Source: Chryseobacterium sp.
Lineage (GTDB): Bacteria; Bacteroidota; Bacteroidia; Flavobacteriales; Weeksellaceae
Direction: 5' to 3'
NCBI RefSeq assembly: GCF_019236175.1
Contig: NZ_JAFAJM010000020.1
Location: 62,001 to 126,000, forward strand
DNA length: 64,000 nt
Positions 1 through 9,582 of the stretch are shown here, one piece after another; the stretch's first letter is position 1, and every line of letters begins with the position of its first letter. Position numbers and translations under genes: made by a program. Under the pieces are notes generated by a model. That model had not been told where the DNA came from, ran no database searches, and saw only the letters and a list, made by a program, of their open reading frames with translations.

Positions 1-3
1 ATC

Positions 4-1614
4 ATGAAATTAAAATTCAAAAAACTGATGCTTTTGAGCATAACGACAGGCAGTATTTTCAGCCTTATTTGTTGTAAAAAATCTATAGAATCTATAGAAA
101 TGGATAAAAATGACAAGGTGTCTCTAGAACATTTTGAGAAAAAATATTTTTCAAACTACAACAAATCATTCATCCCGGATACAGATGACGATAATCTCTG
201 GAAAAATGATACTTTAGTGGTAACCAAAGAAGATTCTGCGAGGGCATTTCACACCTGGTCCTGGCAAAAGTATTTGCATTTAACACAGAACATTAAAGAT
301 TCAAAAAATGAAAAAACTCTAGATGGCTTACCATTGTTCCTGGATGATTCAAAAAATATTTTTCAAATTACCGAATACGGAGAACCTGTAAAATCACCTT
401 TCAAATTATTTGCATTTCATCAGGCAGGTAGTGACCATCCTGTATTAAAATCAAATACAGACTTTGCCGGGATTTCTGAAGAGTATACTGTTTTTTATTC
501 CATACATATGAATAAAATTATGCATGATCAGATGGTTAAAGCGACAGATTCTGCTATAGAGAAAGCAAAAAAAGGGATTAAGAATATAAGTGATTCAACA
601 GAGGTCTATACCAATTCTTCATTAGAACTAAAGGCTGCCTGGGTAGATCTTAATGCGATTCCCAAAGATCAGCAGAAAAATTACCTGATTGTACACAATG
701 TACCACAAATAAAAAAAGATTTTTTAAACAAACTAGATTATTTCACCAGAAAAAATGATTATACTAATGTTAATCTAATAATTAATAATCCTCAAAACTA
801 TCAAAACATACCCGCGGTTGCTCTTATTGGTTTACACATCGTTGCCAAAGTAGAAGGATTTCCAGAAATGCTTTGGGCAACTTTTGAAGGTCAGGATCTA
901 GCTCCGGATAATCTAAATAACTTAACTGATTTGAATTCAAAACAAAGACATGGATTTAAACCAAACACAACTAACAGTCAGCCAATTGCCAAAACAGAAA
1001 CCGATTTTTTATTCTTTAAAAAAGGTGAACTTAGTGCAAAAGATTCTCTGAATGCTATTAAGTTTGATACCTTAACTAAAAAAGGTAAAATAGCTGATAA
1101 GGCCTATCGTAAATATCCATTGGGCATATCACAAAAAAAATATGATCATCCAAATAATTCTGAATATAAAAGACATGCTGATCTTGCTAATGAATTAAAT
1201 AAAAAAGCACTTACAAAAAGTGAAATTAAGCAATATTATAACGGTAACATCTGGCTAGGAATGCTTAATAGCAAGGAGTCCAGAAATGTAGATGTTTATC
1301 AGCAATTTAATAAGGGAAATTTAAAATTGGCAGGAAGTCCAAATGCGACAAATATTACGATGGAAACGTATCATCAAAATACCACCTGTTTCTCTTGTCA
1401 CGGAATAACAAATTTTTCATTAGATCCTAAAAAAGATATTCAATACAAAACCTTACTAAATGTTAGTCATATATATGGAGCTTATTTTGCCGAAGCCTAT
1501 AGAAAAAAAGATAAATCAAAAAACAATATGCTATTAAATATCAACAACATAACATCTTTAAATGAATTGATCAAAACACAAAACGAACAAAAATTAGAAG
1601 CCACTTTTAAATAA
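4..1614 (+). CDS. Lipoprotein with a C-terminal CxxCH haem-attachment motif
   Basis: The 536-residue product begins with a lipoprotein signal peptide: a Lys-rich start, a hydrophobic stretch, then a Cys pair at about residues 23-24. It is therefore probably a periplasmic or outer-membrane lipoprotein. Near the C terminus C462-x-x-C465-H466 (TTCFSCHG) is a classical haem c attachment motif, the only one in the protein, inside a context that does not resemble a full class I cytochrome fold. The long N-terminal part has no family I recognise. The start codon lies four bases into the window, so an upstream operon partner cannot be excluded. A terminator hairpin follows at once. A role in periplasmic electron transfer is inferred from the motif alone. 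The lipoprotein call is firmer than the haem call. Confidence 0.7.
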   Translation: MKLKFKKLMLLSITTGSIFSLICCKKSIESIEMDKNDKVSLEHFEKKYFSNYNKSFIPDTDDDNLWKNDTLVVTKEDSARAFHTWSWQKYLHLTQNIKDSKNEKTLDGLPLFLDDSKNIFQITEYGEPVKSPFKLFAFHQAGSDHPVLKSNTDFAGISEEYTVFYSIHMNKIMHDQMVKATDSAIEKAKKGIKNISDSTEVYTNSSLELKAAWVDLNAIPKDQQKNYLIVHNVPQIKKDFLNKLDYFTRKNDYTNVNLIINNPQNYQNIPAVALIGLHIVAKVEGFPEMLWATFEGQDLAPDNLNNLTDLNSKQRHGFKPNTTNSQPIAKTETDFLFFKKGELSAKDSLNAIKFDTLTKKGKIADKAYRKYPLGISQKKYDHPNNSEYKRHADLANELNKKALTKSEIKQYYNGNIWLGMLNSKESRNVDVYQQFNKGNLKLAGSPNATNITMETYHQNTTCFSCHGITNFSLDPKKDIQYKTLLNVSHIYGAYFAEAYRKKDKSKNNMLLNINNITSLNELIKTQNEQKLEATFK

Positions 1615-1623
1615 AAAGCAAAC

Positions 1624-1656
1624 CTCCTGTTGTTCTTTGAAACAGCAGGAGATTTT
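1624..1656 (+). terminator. Rho-independent terminator
   Basis: CTCCTGTTG pairs with CAGCAGGAG across a ten-base loop (one G-U pair) and is followed by ATTTT. It sits ten bases after the stop of the haem-motif lipoprotein and closes that transcript. Confidence 0.7.
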
Positions 1657-2003
1657 AAAAATGTGTTAGATTATTTCTTCAATCATAATATCCATAACAA
1701 CGCTTATCCTGATTGTACTTCCATACTGTAGGAGGTAAGGCGGGTTCCGGCAAAACAAGCTATGTATTTAATAAAAATGACCTCTTACTACCCATTCAAT
1801 CTTGGCTTCCTGAGAATTTTAATGAAAACAGAGCGAGGAATGTACAACTAAAGATTAGAGCATACATCTTAAAAATTGTCAACAGGATTCAAACCGGAAC
1901 AACCAAATCATAAATAATTATTAGTCAGCAACATCAACTTAAAACATCCTCTAACTTTGTAAAAATTGGTTTGATGTTCCAACCAAGGAGTTGACAAAAA
2001 AAC
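1657..2003. other. Intergenic stretch without a convincing gene
   Basis: About 350 bases between two terminators. One open frame (1713-1913, TTG start) has a Gly/Lys-rich start but no recognisable family and no proper start, so I do not call it. I see no other structure. Confidence 0.5.
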
Positions 2004-2039
2004 AAATAGCGCCAGCTCTCTTCAGTTGGCGCTATTTTT
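2004..2039. terminator. Bidirectional terminator hairpin
   Basis: AAATAGCGCCA pairs perfectly with TGGCGCTATTT around a twelve-base loop, with A-runs on the left and T-runs on the right, so it can stop transcription from either side. The same GCGCC core is used at 20612-20650. It lies about 175 bases beyond the end of the minus-strand LamG gene. Confidence 0.75.
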
Positions 2040-2214
2040 AAGATGCTTTTAATAAATTTCAGCTCTTGAAATGCCAAAATACAGATGATTTTAGCCTCAA
2101 TGCCTGACCAGACCTTGAGATTTATAATAAATAAAATGTGAGTATGACTCACAGAAAGCCACACTCACAATAATACCAGATCGGATTGCCAAGAAACAGA
2201 ATAATTGACTGTCT

Positions 2215-3246
2215 CTATTTTTTAAGAACTTTTATGGTCTCTACACCTTTTCCCGTTTGTACTCTGACCCAATAAGAGGCCGGGGTAAGAGATGACAAAT
2301 TAATTTCTGCTTCAATGCCGTTTATTTCCTGTTTTATAACAGTTTGCCCCAGAAAATTAATCACTTCAACATTTAAAATGGGTTGTTCGGATCTGAGGAA
2401 CAATTTATTGGCAGCAGGATTAGGAAAGAGTTTAAATTTCGTTTTTTCTACTGAGGATACGTTTAGATAACCAGAACAAATAATTCCGCTAATTACAGCA
2501 CTGTTGTCAACCCAGTTGGATGAGTTTCCATTTAAAGCAAAGCCGTTAAGCGTTCCATTGTAACTATTTCCGCTGCTGTCTTGTAAGAAGGTTATGGCTG
2601 CATTATTTGCATTGGCAATGCCCTGATTAAATTTATAATACGCAATTAGTCCTATTTGTGGACCTGGCAGCTCACAGTTCATATGATTGGTTATTTCTCC
2701 GGGAGACAAAGCTCTATTCCATATTCTCACTTCGTCCATGGTTCCTGTAAAACTGTTTGCAGCATTATTAAAAGCGCCTAATCTAACCATATTTCCTCCA
2801 TCAACCGGATCAACATCAGTATTGGTAGATACCAGTTGTCCGTCTTTGTATAATTTCAGTGTGGTAACAGCAGCATCGTAAGTTACTGCAACGTGATGCC
2901 AGGTATTAACAGACAGAGGAACATTGTCTTCTACAGCAAACCAGTCACCGTTATGCCCTGCAGAAAGTTTACCGGAATTATTGGGGATCCAGAAAGCGTG
3001 CAGCCCATCTGAATCGCCACCAGAGATAATGTTGTTTTGGGTATTTAAACTTTTCACATAAACCCACGCTTCTTTAGTATAACTTGTAGGCAAAATATTT
3101 CCACAACTTACATAATCGTTTACGCCATCAAAATCCAACGCTGCTCCCTGCTGAGAAAATCCAAATTGGAAAATCATTACAAAACAGGCAATCCAAATTT
3201 TTTGAAAATTTAGTTTGAAAGGCATTAAAAGTATTTTTCTTTTCAT
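2215..3246 (-). CDS. Secreted LamG-domain protein with T9SS sorting signal
   Basis: A signal peptide occupies roughly the first 31 residues. A concanavalin/LamG-like jellyroll follows, from about residue 36 to 215: it opens with ALDFDGVNDYV, and WHHVAVTYD and MDEVRIWNRALS are hallmarks of the LamG_3 family. The C-terminal ~70 residues (FPNPAANKLFL ... ASYWVRVQTGKGVETIKVLKK region) are a type A type IX secretion sorting domain. The protein is therefore exported across the outer membrane by the T9SS and probably attached to the cell surface or released. LamG domains of this kind usually bind glycans or proteins. No catalytic domain is present, so a binding or adhesion role is inferred. It is transcribed away from the sensor-kinase gene. 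Confidence 0.85.
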   Translation of the reverse strand: MKRKILLMPFKLNFQKIWIACFVMIFQFGFSQQGAALDFDGVNDYVSCGNILPTSYTKEAWVYVKSLNTQNNIISGGDSDGLHAFWIPNNSGKLSAGHNGDWFAVEDNVPLSVNTWHHVAVTYDAAVTTLKLYKDGQLVSTNTDVDPVDGGNMVRLGAFNNAANSFTGTMDEVRIWNRALSPGEITNHMNCELPGPQIGLIAYYKFNQGIANANNAAITFLQDSSGNSYNGTLNGFALNGNSSNWVDNSAVISGIICSGYLNVSSVEKTKFKLFPNPAANKLFLRSEQPILNVEVINFLGQTVIKQEINGIEAEINLSSLTPASYWVRVQTGKGVETIKVLKK

Positions 3247-3356
3247 AATAATAATTTTTATTAATTACTCCACAAAATTCCATTATTCTTCCGGAGATTC
3301 ATACAGGGGGAAACCCCTGAATTAAACATTGTATAATTTTCAAGATTAGAAATTGA

Positions 3357-3364
3357 TACATTTG
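3357..3364 (+). promoter_or_regulatory. Bacteroidota -7 promoter box (TACATTTG)
   Basis: An exact TAnnTTTG box lies 16 bases before the sensor-kinase start codon, a suitable distance for a short leader. A perfect small palindrome, CAGGGG-GAAA-CCCCTG (3304-3319), lies upstream between the divergent genes and could be an operator. No -33 TTTG is found at the usual spacing; the nearest TTG is about 25 bases upstream. Confidence 0.45.
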
Positions 3365-3379
3365 TAAAAAAATATAGGT

Positions 3380-5368
3380 ATGCCTACGATTAAGAAAATC
3401 ATATTCTTATTCATTACTTTTTTTACCTTATCATGTAGAGAAAAAAAGGAAAATTTTTATTTTGAAAAAGAAAGCCCGTCAAAAGAGGAATCTACAAAAG
3501 TCTGGCTAAAAAAAAATGAAAACTATAACGCAGATAAAGAACGTTACCTGAAAGTTTTTCTGGACTACTACCAAAGTAAAATGGCAAAAGGGGATTATTC
3601 AAACGCCTCCAAAATTCTGGATGTAGTGACTACAAAATGTGTTTATTTTTATGATTTCGACCCTCGTATTACCAACGTTGTAAAAGAATTTGATGAAAGG
3701 TATAGAAGTGAATTACCACCCTTAAAAACAATTTACATTGACAGTTATTATGGTAATTTAGAATTTGACAGGGATCATCTCAACAAGGCTAAGGATTACT
3801 TTTTAAAAATTACCGCTTTAGAGCCGGATGATTATAAAAGCTGTTACAAAATAGCCCGTGCTTATTATGATTTATCTTATACTTATTTTGTTTTAGGGGA
3901 TTTAAAAAACAGTATAGAAGCGAATGAAAAATCAAGAAACTACTCCCTAAAAATTAGGGACAGGGAAAGCATAGCTTCTGTAGAGTCGAATTATGTCAAT
4001 ATATACAAAGCAAACGGTTCTTTTCAAAAGGCAGTCGCAAGTGCGGATGAGGCGATAAAGATCTCTAAAGAAATCGGGAACACCTATGATTATTTTATGG
4101 GCAGATACAACAAATGTTCTGTGTATGGTTTCTTTAATCAGCATCAGTTGAAAAATAAATACATCCACGAAACTTACAAAGAATATTTAACCAGTCAATA
4201 TGATAATGATGTGCTTCTGCTTGGTATTTCTGATTACGAAATAGAAGCTTTAACTGAAGAAAATAAATTAGACGATGCCAAAATAGTTTTAGACAGAATA
4301 GAGCCTGTTGCAGAAAAAAATCCCTCTCAAAACTGGCAAAAGGATTACCAGGCGACATTAGCTTTATATCAAATTACTAAAGATGTAAAAACGTGTAACA
4401 CGAAATATATAGAAAATTCACTGCCCAATTTGCTTGAACATAAAAACTATGAAAGAGCCAACCTGTTTTACAGTGTTTTATTAGAAAAAGCAATTCAAAG
4501 CAAAGATCCGGACAAGGTTGCTTTTTATAGTAATGAAGTGTACCGTACAAAGGACAGCTTATCAAGCGCAAAAAGTAAGCTGATCAATTTAGAACTCGCC
4601 GCAAAATATGAAACGAAAGAAAAAGAGCAGGAAATTAAACTCCAACAAGAAACCATTATCAATAAAAATGCTGTTATTGTAGCTCTAATACTCGTCTTTA
4701 TTGCATTGTTATTAGCCATTATTATCTATTATTTAAAACAAAAACAAAAGAAATTGTCTTTAGAAAAAGAACAATCATTGCAGTTTACTAAAAACCTTCT
4801 GGATAAAACCGAGGAAGAACGCAAAAGAATTGCCTCTGACCTCCATGATAGCGTGAGCCATGAACTATTGTCGCTTAAACATTCGTTCGAGGCAGGACAG
4901 CTTCAATTAAATGAAAAAGTGGATAGCATTATTAATGATATCAGAGCTATCAGCAGAAATTTACATCCCGTTCTTTTTGAAAAAATAGGACTTGAAGCCA
5001 GTTTGGAGCAGTTCATAGAACGAATTCAAAATACCCATCTTTTTATGATCTCATCCGAAATCAATTATCAGAATGGTCTCACGACTGAAAAAGAATTACA
5101 AATCTACAGAATTGTGCAGGAAGCTGTTTCAAATATTATAAAATACGCCGATGCCATCGCGGCAAAAGTAATTTTAACTGAAGATAAAGACACCGTTATT
5201 TTAGAAATTATGGATAATGGAAAAGGTTTTAATGTAAAGGAAACGCTGGAAAAAAAGGATGCTTTCGGACTACACAATATGATAGAAAGAAGCAAAGCAA
5301 TTGGTGGACAGGCTCATATCACATCCACTGATAAAGGCACAAAAATACTGGTACAAATAAAAAAATAA
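3380..5368 (+). CDS. TPR-containing membrane sensor histidine kinase (HisKA_3 / NarL type)
   Basis: The protein starts with a lipoprotein-like signal (FFTLSCRE). About 400 periplasmic residues follow with TPR-like helical repeats, then a single membrane segment at about 431-452 and a short coiled region. The HisKA_3 dimerisation domain has the phosphoacceptor H489 in RIASDLHDSVSHELL. The C-terminal HATPase domain shows an N box (IVQEAVSNIIKYA) and a G1 box (DNGKGFN). It is the sensor of a two-component pair with the response regulator that starts four bases downstream. TPR sensor kinases of this build are common in Flavobacteria; the signal sensed is unknown. A hybrid lipoprotein plus internal transmembrane topology would be odd, so the N-terminal Cys may not be lipidated. 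Confidence 0.9.
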   Translation: MPTIKKIIFLFITFFTLSCREKKENFYFEKESPSKEESTKVWLKKNENYNADKERYLKVFLDYYQSKMAKGDYSNASKILDVVTTKCVYFYDFDPRITNVVKEFDERYRSELPPLKTIYIDSYYGNLEFDRDHLNKAKDYFLKITALEPDDYKSCYKIARAYYDLSYTYFVLGDLKNSIEANEKSRNYSLKIRDRESIASVESNYVNIYKANGSFQKAVASADEAIKISKEIGNTYDYFMGRYNKCSVYGFFNQHQLKNKYIHETYKEYLTSQYDNDVLLLGISDYEIEALTEENKLDDAKIVLDRIEPVAEKNPSQNWQKDYQATLALYQITKDVKTCNTKYIENSLPNLLEHKNYERANLFYSVLLEKAIQSKDPDKVAFYSNEVYRTKDSLSSAKSKLINLELAAKYETKEKEQEIKLQQETIINKNAVIVALILVFIALLLAIIIYYLKQKQKKLSLEKEQSLQFTKNLLDKTEEERKRIASDLHDSVSHELLSLKHSFEAGQLQLNEKVDSIINDIRAISRNLHPVLFEKIGLEASLEQFIERIQNTHLFMISSEINYQNGLTTEKELQIYRIVQEAVSNIIKYADAIAAKVILTEDKDTVILEIMDNGKGFNVKETLEKKDAFGLHNMIERSKAIGGQAHITSTDKGTKILVQIKK

Positions 5369-5372
5369 TACA

Positions 5373-5993
5373 ATGAAAATTCTGGTTGCAGACGATCATC
5401 CTTTAACCCTGAACGGAACGGTTTCTTACCTTACCAATTTGGGATATAACGTAGTGAGTGCCTGCTCTAATGGAACGGCAGCACTTAATTACATTCAGGT
5501 TTATTTGCCGGATGTAGCAGTCTTAGATTTAAATATGCCGGGGTTGGACGGATTGGAAGTCGCCAAAAAAGTAATGGAAAATAAATGGCGTACTAAAGTG
5601 ATCATCCTTACCATGCACAATGAAACCGGAGTTCTGAACAAGGCAAAAGAATTTGAAGTAGATGGATATATTTTAAAAGAAAAAGCTTGTCCGGATTTAG
5701 AAAAATGCATGAAAGAAATTGCTTTAGGAAAGAAATACTATTCAGGAGCTTTACTTCAGAATTACACGATAGAACATACTGAAGACCTCGGCAAACTCAA
5801 CCTGTTAACATTTTCTGAAAGAAAAATAATAGAATTAATAGCGGGTCAAAAAACCAGTAAACAAATTGCAGAACTTCTTTTCCTGTCTGAAAAAACAGTA
5901 GAAGGACACCGTACCAGAATTATAGAAAAACTGGGAATTCCAAAAGAAAAAAACGCATTATTGATTTGGGCCATACAGAATTATAAAAAATGA
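5373..5993 (+). CDS. LuxR/NarL-family response regulator
   Basis: The N-terminal receiver domain has the acidic pair D7-D8, the phosphoacceptor D52 (VLDLNMPGLDG), T80 and K102. The C-terminal GerE/LuxR helix-turn-helix lies at about residues 142-200, with LTFSERKIIELIAGQKTSKQ and LFLSEKTVEGHRTRI. It is separated by only four bases from the cognate kinase and is surely co-transcribed with it. After phosphotransfer from H489 of the kinase it should bind DNA as a dimer. The targets are not shown by the sequence. A terminator shared with the convergent YXWGXW gene follows. Confidence 0.93.
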   Translation: MKILVADDHPLTLNGTVSYLTNLGYNVVSACSNGTAALNYIQVYLPDVAVLDLNMPGLDGLEVAKKVMENKWRTKVIILTMHNETGVLNKAKEFEVDGYILKEKACPDLEKCMKEIALGKKYYSGALLQNYTIEHTEDLGKLNLLTFSERKIIELIAGQKTSKQIAELLFLSEKTVEGHRTRIIEKLGIPKEKNALLIWAIQNYKK

Positions 5994-6085
5994 AAAAAAA
6001 GTCCTACCCGATATTGTAAGTACCTTCAAAAAAGCCTGATAGCTCTACTTTAATACATTATGAAAAGAATAGACTGCGTTAAAAT

Positions 6086-6126
6086 AAAAAACCGTCTCAT
6101 ACCAATAATGAAACGGTTTTTTATTA
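6086..6126. terminator. Terminator between convergent genes
   Basis: AAAAAACCGT(c)TCAT pairs with ATGA(a)ACGGTTTTTT around an eight-base loop. T-runs exist on both strands, so it serves both the response-regulator gene and the convergent YXWGXW gene. Confidence 0.7.
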
Positions 6127-6149
6127 ATCTATAAGATCGGGAATTCGTT

Positions 6150-7010
6150 TTATCTTCTGCCTCTTCCACCACCACCTCTGTTCATTCCTCCCATTTCCAT
6201 TTCTCTTCCTCCTCTGTCAAATCCCTGTCCGCCCGGAAAGTTCATGCTGTGGATCATTGGGCCGGAATTATGATGAAACTGTCCCATATTATTTCTCATA
6301 TTCATTTCATGATCCATTTGTTCTTTGCTTGCGGAAACACGGTTATCATGCATACCGTCCATTTCATCTTTATTCGGATGATACATTACGCCTTTTCCTC
6401 CATTAAAGCTCATACGATTGTTATTGACAATATTCACTTTATTGATGTAGGTATTATGAATGTTTTTATTCACTCTCCACACTGAAGTGTTGTACATAAA
6501 GTGTCCATGATCCCATCTTCCGCCATAGAAACCACTTCCAAAATATCCGAAACCATAGTTGATTCCTCCATAATACCCTACTCTAGGTCCCCAATATCCA
6601 GGATGCCATCCGTAGAAGCTATCGTAGAATCCCCAGTATCCGGGAGTCCATAATAGGCCAACAGCAGGAGGCAAAATCCAGACTCCTGGAACCCAGTAAT
6701 ATCCGCTTACATCCCAGGCCCAATATCCGGGCGTCCACAAATAACCATCTCCTGGACACGGAGGCTGTACATAATCCGGTAATGCAGGGGGGGCAAGCTG
6801 AGTTTTTACAGTGACAGTCGTCTGATCATCAATATACCCTGTATTCTGTGCAAAAAAAGAAGTCGTTGCAAAGAGAGCAATAATGGAAAGCATTATCAAT
6901 TTTTTCAGAGCCAGGTACAATTTTGCGGCAAGCAATTGAGTACCGTCTGAGATCATATTATCCTTCATTAGAAATACGTCTTCATGATAGGAAATTGTGT
7001 GTGTTTTCAT
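6150..7010 (-). CDS. YXWGXW-repeat protein (secreted, Gly/Tyr/Trp-rich)
   Basis: The middle of the protein carries repeated Trp/Gly/Tyr motifs (LWTPGYWAWD, YYWVPGVW, LLWTPGYWGFY, WHPGYWGPR), the signature of YXWGXW/BcpO-type repeat proteins. A Gly/Tyr-rich stretch follows, then an Asn/His/Met-rich tail ending in Arg/Gly. A signal peptide is visible at about residues 36-55 (KKLIMLSIIALFATTSFFA). The first ~35 residues before it are unusual and may mean that translation really begins further in, although no ATG fits perfectly. The family is secreted or outer-membrane associated with unknown function. The His/Met-rich tail could bind metal, which is speculation. Confidence 0.75.
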   Translation of the reverse strand: MKTHTISYHEDVFLMKDNMISDGTQLLAAKLYLALKKLIMLSIIALFATTSFFAQNTGYIDDQTTVTVKTQLAPPALPDYVQPPCPGDGYLWTPGYWAWDVSGYYWVPGVWILPPAVGLLWTPGYWGFYDSFYGWHPGYWGPRVGYYGGINYGFGYFGSGFYGGRWDHGHFMYNTSVWRVNKNIHNTYINKVNIVNNNRMSFNGGKGVMYHPNKDEMDGMHDNRVSASKEQMDHEMNMRNNMGQFHHNSGPMIHSMNFPGGQGFDRGGREMEMGGMNRGGGGRGRR

Positions 7011-7403
7011 AAAAAAGAGATTTAAGGTTTGATTTAAATTATTATATCATACCTCATAGAGGTTATAGTTATCAAAAAATTAGAATTGAAAAACTATAAT
7101 GTATGGGGATTACTCTTAATTATTGGGGATAAGAATGTAAAGTCATTATTTATTTTTTATTGAATAACATCCTTTTTCCAATCATTTATATCCAAACTAC
7201 AGACCAATCTCACGAATTAAGCATCAATAAAATTAAAATTATATTAAATATTGAATACCAGATGAATACAGTAGTACTGAGAGGACAAAAAAACAAATGG
7301 TATAAATCCAAAAAATTTTTATATAATTTCAGCCTTTAAAATAAAACGGTTGTCAAAACGGTCTACTTTAATTAGATTTAGAAACGTAACATTTTTGGAC
7401 ATA
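7011..7403. other. AT-rich intergenic region
   Basis: This holds the upstream region of the minus-strand YXWGXW gene and the downstream region of zwf. I see no terminator hairpin, RNA gene or small frame that I would support. Confidence 0.5.
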
Positions 7404-8918
7404 CTATTTTTTCTGAGGTAAATTGATCCAGTGAAAGCCGTCTTTGGCGATGAGTGCATCTGCATTTTCCGGACCCCACGAGTTGGCGGGATAATTCGGG
7501 AAGCTTGTCATTTTATTGTTCTCCCAATGATCAAGAATCGGCATGACAACTTTCCACGCTTCCTCCACTTGATCAGCCCGCATAAATAAGGTCTGATCTC
7601 CCGAAATAACATCCAGCAATAGTGTTTCATAAGCCTCCGGCGATTCGGTCTTTGTTTTTTCCGAATAATCAAATACCATATCCACCGTATTCAGCATCAT
7701 TTCAAGACCCGGCGTTTTGCTTTCAAGCTGAAATTTAATCGACATATCTGGTTGGATACTAATAATAAGCCTGTTTTGTTTTGGAATAGTATGCTCTTCA
7801 TTATTGAACATATTATGCGGCAGTTCCCGAAATTGCACCACAATATAGGAAGCTGTTTTAGAGAGTCTTTTGCCGGTTCGCAAATAAAAGGGAACGCCTT
7901 GCCAGCGCCAGTTATCGATATTGAATTTCATCGCGGCATAGGTCTCCGTATTTGAATCCGGCTGCACATCAGGTTCTTCAAGGTAACCGGGAACTTCTTT
8001 GCCTTCAACCCAGCCGGAGCCATACTGGCCTCTGACAGCAGTAGTATCAATCTTACCCGGAACAATTTTCCGAATGGCCTTCAAAACATCAACCTTTCGG
8101 TCACGCACAAGATCAGCATCGAAGTTGACAGGAGGCTCCATGGCAACAATACATAATAATTGCAGCAAATGGTTTTGGATCATATCCCGTAAGATACCTG
8201 CACGGTCAAAATAACTTCCCCTGTTTTCTACACCAATCTGTTCAGTCACCGAGATCTGAACATGTTCGATATGCGTACGGTTCCATAATGGTTCCATAAT
8301 GGTATTGGCAAAGCGAAAAGCCATCACATTCTGAACTACTTCTTTCCCCAAATAATGATCTATCCTGTAGATTTGCTTTTCATCAAAAATGGTCAGCAGG
8401 TTTGCGTTTAACGCTTTTGCAGATTCCAGATCTCTCCCGAATGGTTTCTCAATGATGATGCGCGTGGTTTTCTGATCATTCTCCAGTTTGCTTTTAGAAA
8501 TATTCTCTGCAATGGTACAGAACAAATCCGGTGAAACAGCGCAATAATACAGTATTGAAGGGTTCTGTTTCCACTCCTCCTTCCACTTGCTTACTTTCAG
8601 ATAAAACTCGTTGTAAGAAGCCACATCATTAATATCAGCTGCCTGATAAGAAATATTTGAGGAAAATTCTGCCCACTTTTCTTTTTTAGCTTTACCCGTT
8701 CTGGAAAACTGATTGATTCCATCCAACAGAGAATCCCGATATTTCTGATCACTCAGTTCAGTTCTTGAAGTTCCTATGATGGCAAATTTTTCAGGCAATC
8801 TGTTTTCAAGAAAGAGGTTATACAATGCCGGGATAATTTTCCGTTGAGTCAGATCTCCGTTTCCTCCGAAAATAATCAAAACTGTAGGGTTTACTTTTGT
8901 ATCTGATGTTTTTGACAT
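7404..8918 (-). CDS. zwf: Glucose-6-phosphate 1-dehydrogenase
   Basis: This cytoplasmic enzyme oxidises glucose 6-phosphate to 6-phosphogluconolactone and reduces NAD(P)+, the entry to the oxidative pentose phosphate pathway. The 504-residue length is normal. The coenzyme-binding loop reads GGNGDLT (residues 18-24, usually GASGDLT), EKPFG is at 157-161, and the substrate-binding active-site signature RIDHYLGKE is at 185-193. The gene is the last of a same-strand group with rpiB (132 bases upstream) and tkt. The usual companions pgl and gnd are not here. No terminator hairpin is obvious downstream. Confidence 0.97.
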   Translation of the reverse strand: MSKTSDTKVNPTVLIIFGGNGDLTQRKIIPALYNLFLENRLPEKFAIIGTSRTELSDQKYRDSLLDGINQFSRTGKAKKEKWAEFSSNISYQAADINDVASYNEFYLKVSKWKEEWKQNPSILYYCAVSPDLFCTIAENISKSKLENDQKTTRIIIEKPFGRDLESAKALNANLLTIFDEKQIYRIDHYLGKEVVQNVMAFRFANTIMEPLWNRTHIEHVQISVTEQIGVENRGSYFDRAGILRDMIQNHLLQLLCIVAMEPPVNFDADLVRDRKVDVLKAIRKIVPGKIDTTAVRGQYGSGWVEGKEVPGYLEEPDVQPDSNTETYAAMKFNIDNWRWQGVPFYLRTGKRLSKTASYIVVQFRELPHNMFNNEEHTIPKQNRLIISIQPDMSIKFQLESKTPGLEMMLNTVDMVFDYSEKTKTESPEAYETLLLDVISGDQTLFMRADQVEEAWKVVMPILDHWENNKMTSFPNYPANSWGPENADALIAKDGFHWINLPQKK

Positions 8919-9050
8919 TTTTATTTACTTTTTTTAAACTTAGATTAAAAACAAAAGGGTTCTTCTTTAAGATTTTCTGTCCTCCTTTTGGTATGAAAAC
9001 AGCCGGTTATTTATGATTTACATTAAAATACTAATATTTGAAAACACTTA

Positions 9051-9515
9051 CTATGACGGACGATCTTCCAGATTCCGAATTTTTTCCAGGCGTCGCAGAT
9101 GTCTTTCAGCACCGATGAATTTTGCATTAAGAAAAGCTAAAACCAATTCTTCCGCGATGGCATACCCCGTTACACGTCCGCCGAGACAGATTAAATTCAT
9201 ATCATCATCCTCAACACCCTGATGTGCTGAGAAATAATCCGTAATTAATGCTGCCCGAATATCGGGAATTTTATTTGCGGCAACACAGGCTCCCACACCA
9301 CTGCCACAAATTGCAATACCGCGGAAAACTGCTTTTGAAGCCACTGCTTTTGCAAGTGGAACTACAAAATCCGGAAAATCATCTGCATTGTTAAGTTCCA
9401 TTGCACCATAATCCACCGGTTCGAATTGATTTTCAACTAAAAAAGATTTTATTTTTTCCTTAAGTTCAAAACCCCCGTGATCTGCGCAGATTCCAATTTT
9501 TATGAATGTTGACAT
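9051..9515 (-). CDS. rpiB: Ribose-5-phosphate isomerase B (RpiB/LacAB family)
   Basis: The enzyme interconverts ribose 5-phosphate and ribulose 5-phosphate in the non-oxidative pentose phosphate pathway. The 154-residue product shows the family motifs: ADHGG (11-15) near the N terminus, the active-site Cys C70 in ICGSGVGACVAANK, and IRAALITDYFSAHQG after it, which binds the phosphate. It sits between tkt and zwf on the same strand, 67 bases after tkt, supporting a shared transcript. LacA/LacB galactose isomerases are the alternative, but the neighbours favour RpiB. Confidence 0.92.
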   Translation of the reverse strand: MSTFIKIGICADHGGFELKEKIKSFLVENQFEPVDYGAMELNNADDFPDFVVPLAKAVASKAVFRGIAICGSGVGACVAANKIPDIRAALITDYFSAHQGVEDDDMNLICLGGRVTGYAIAEELVLAFLNAKFIGAERHLRRLEKIRNLEDRPS

Positions 9516-9582
9516 TCCAATTTTGTATTTAATTCTAAAATATTTTGTAACTGTAAGAATACATGCTCAGCTTGTAAAAAGT

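Noticed and set aside
1713..1913. Open frame opening with a Gly-Lys-rich segment that could be read as a P-loop (GKAGSGKTS) or as a SusD C-terminal piece (NDLLLPI)
   Set aside because: It has only a TTG start, no upstream domain and no family continuation. The P-loop lacks any NTPase context and the SusD resemblance is too short.
1934..2164. Minus-strand frame of 76 codons
   Set aside because: It runs through the terminator hairpin at 2004-2039 and has no coding character.
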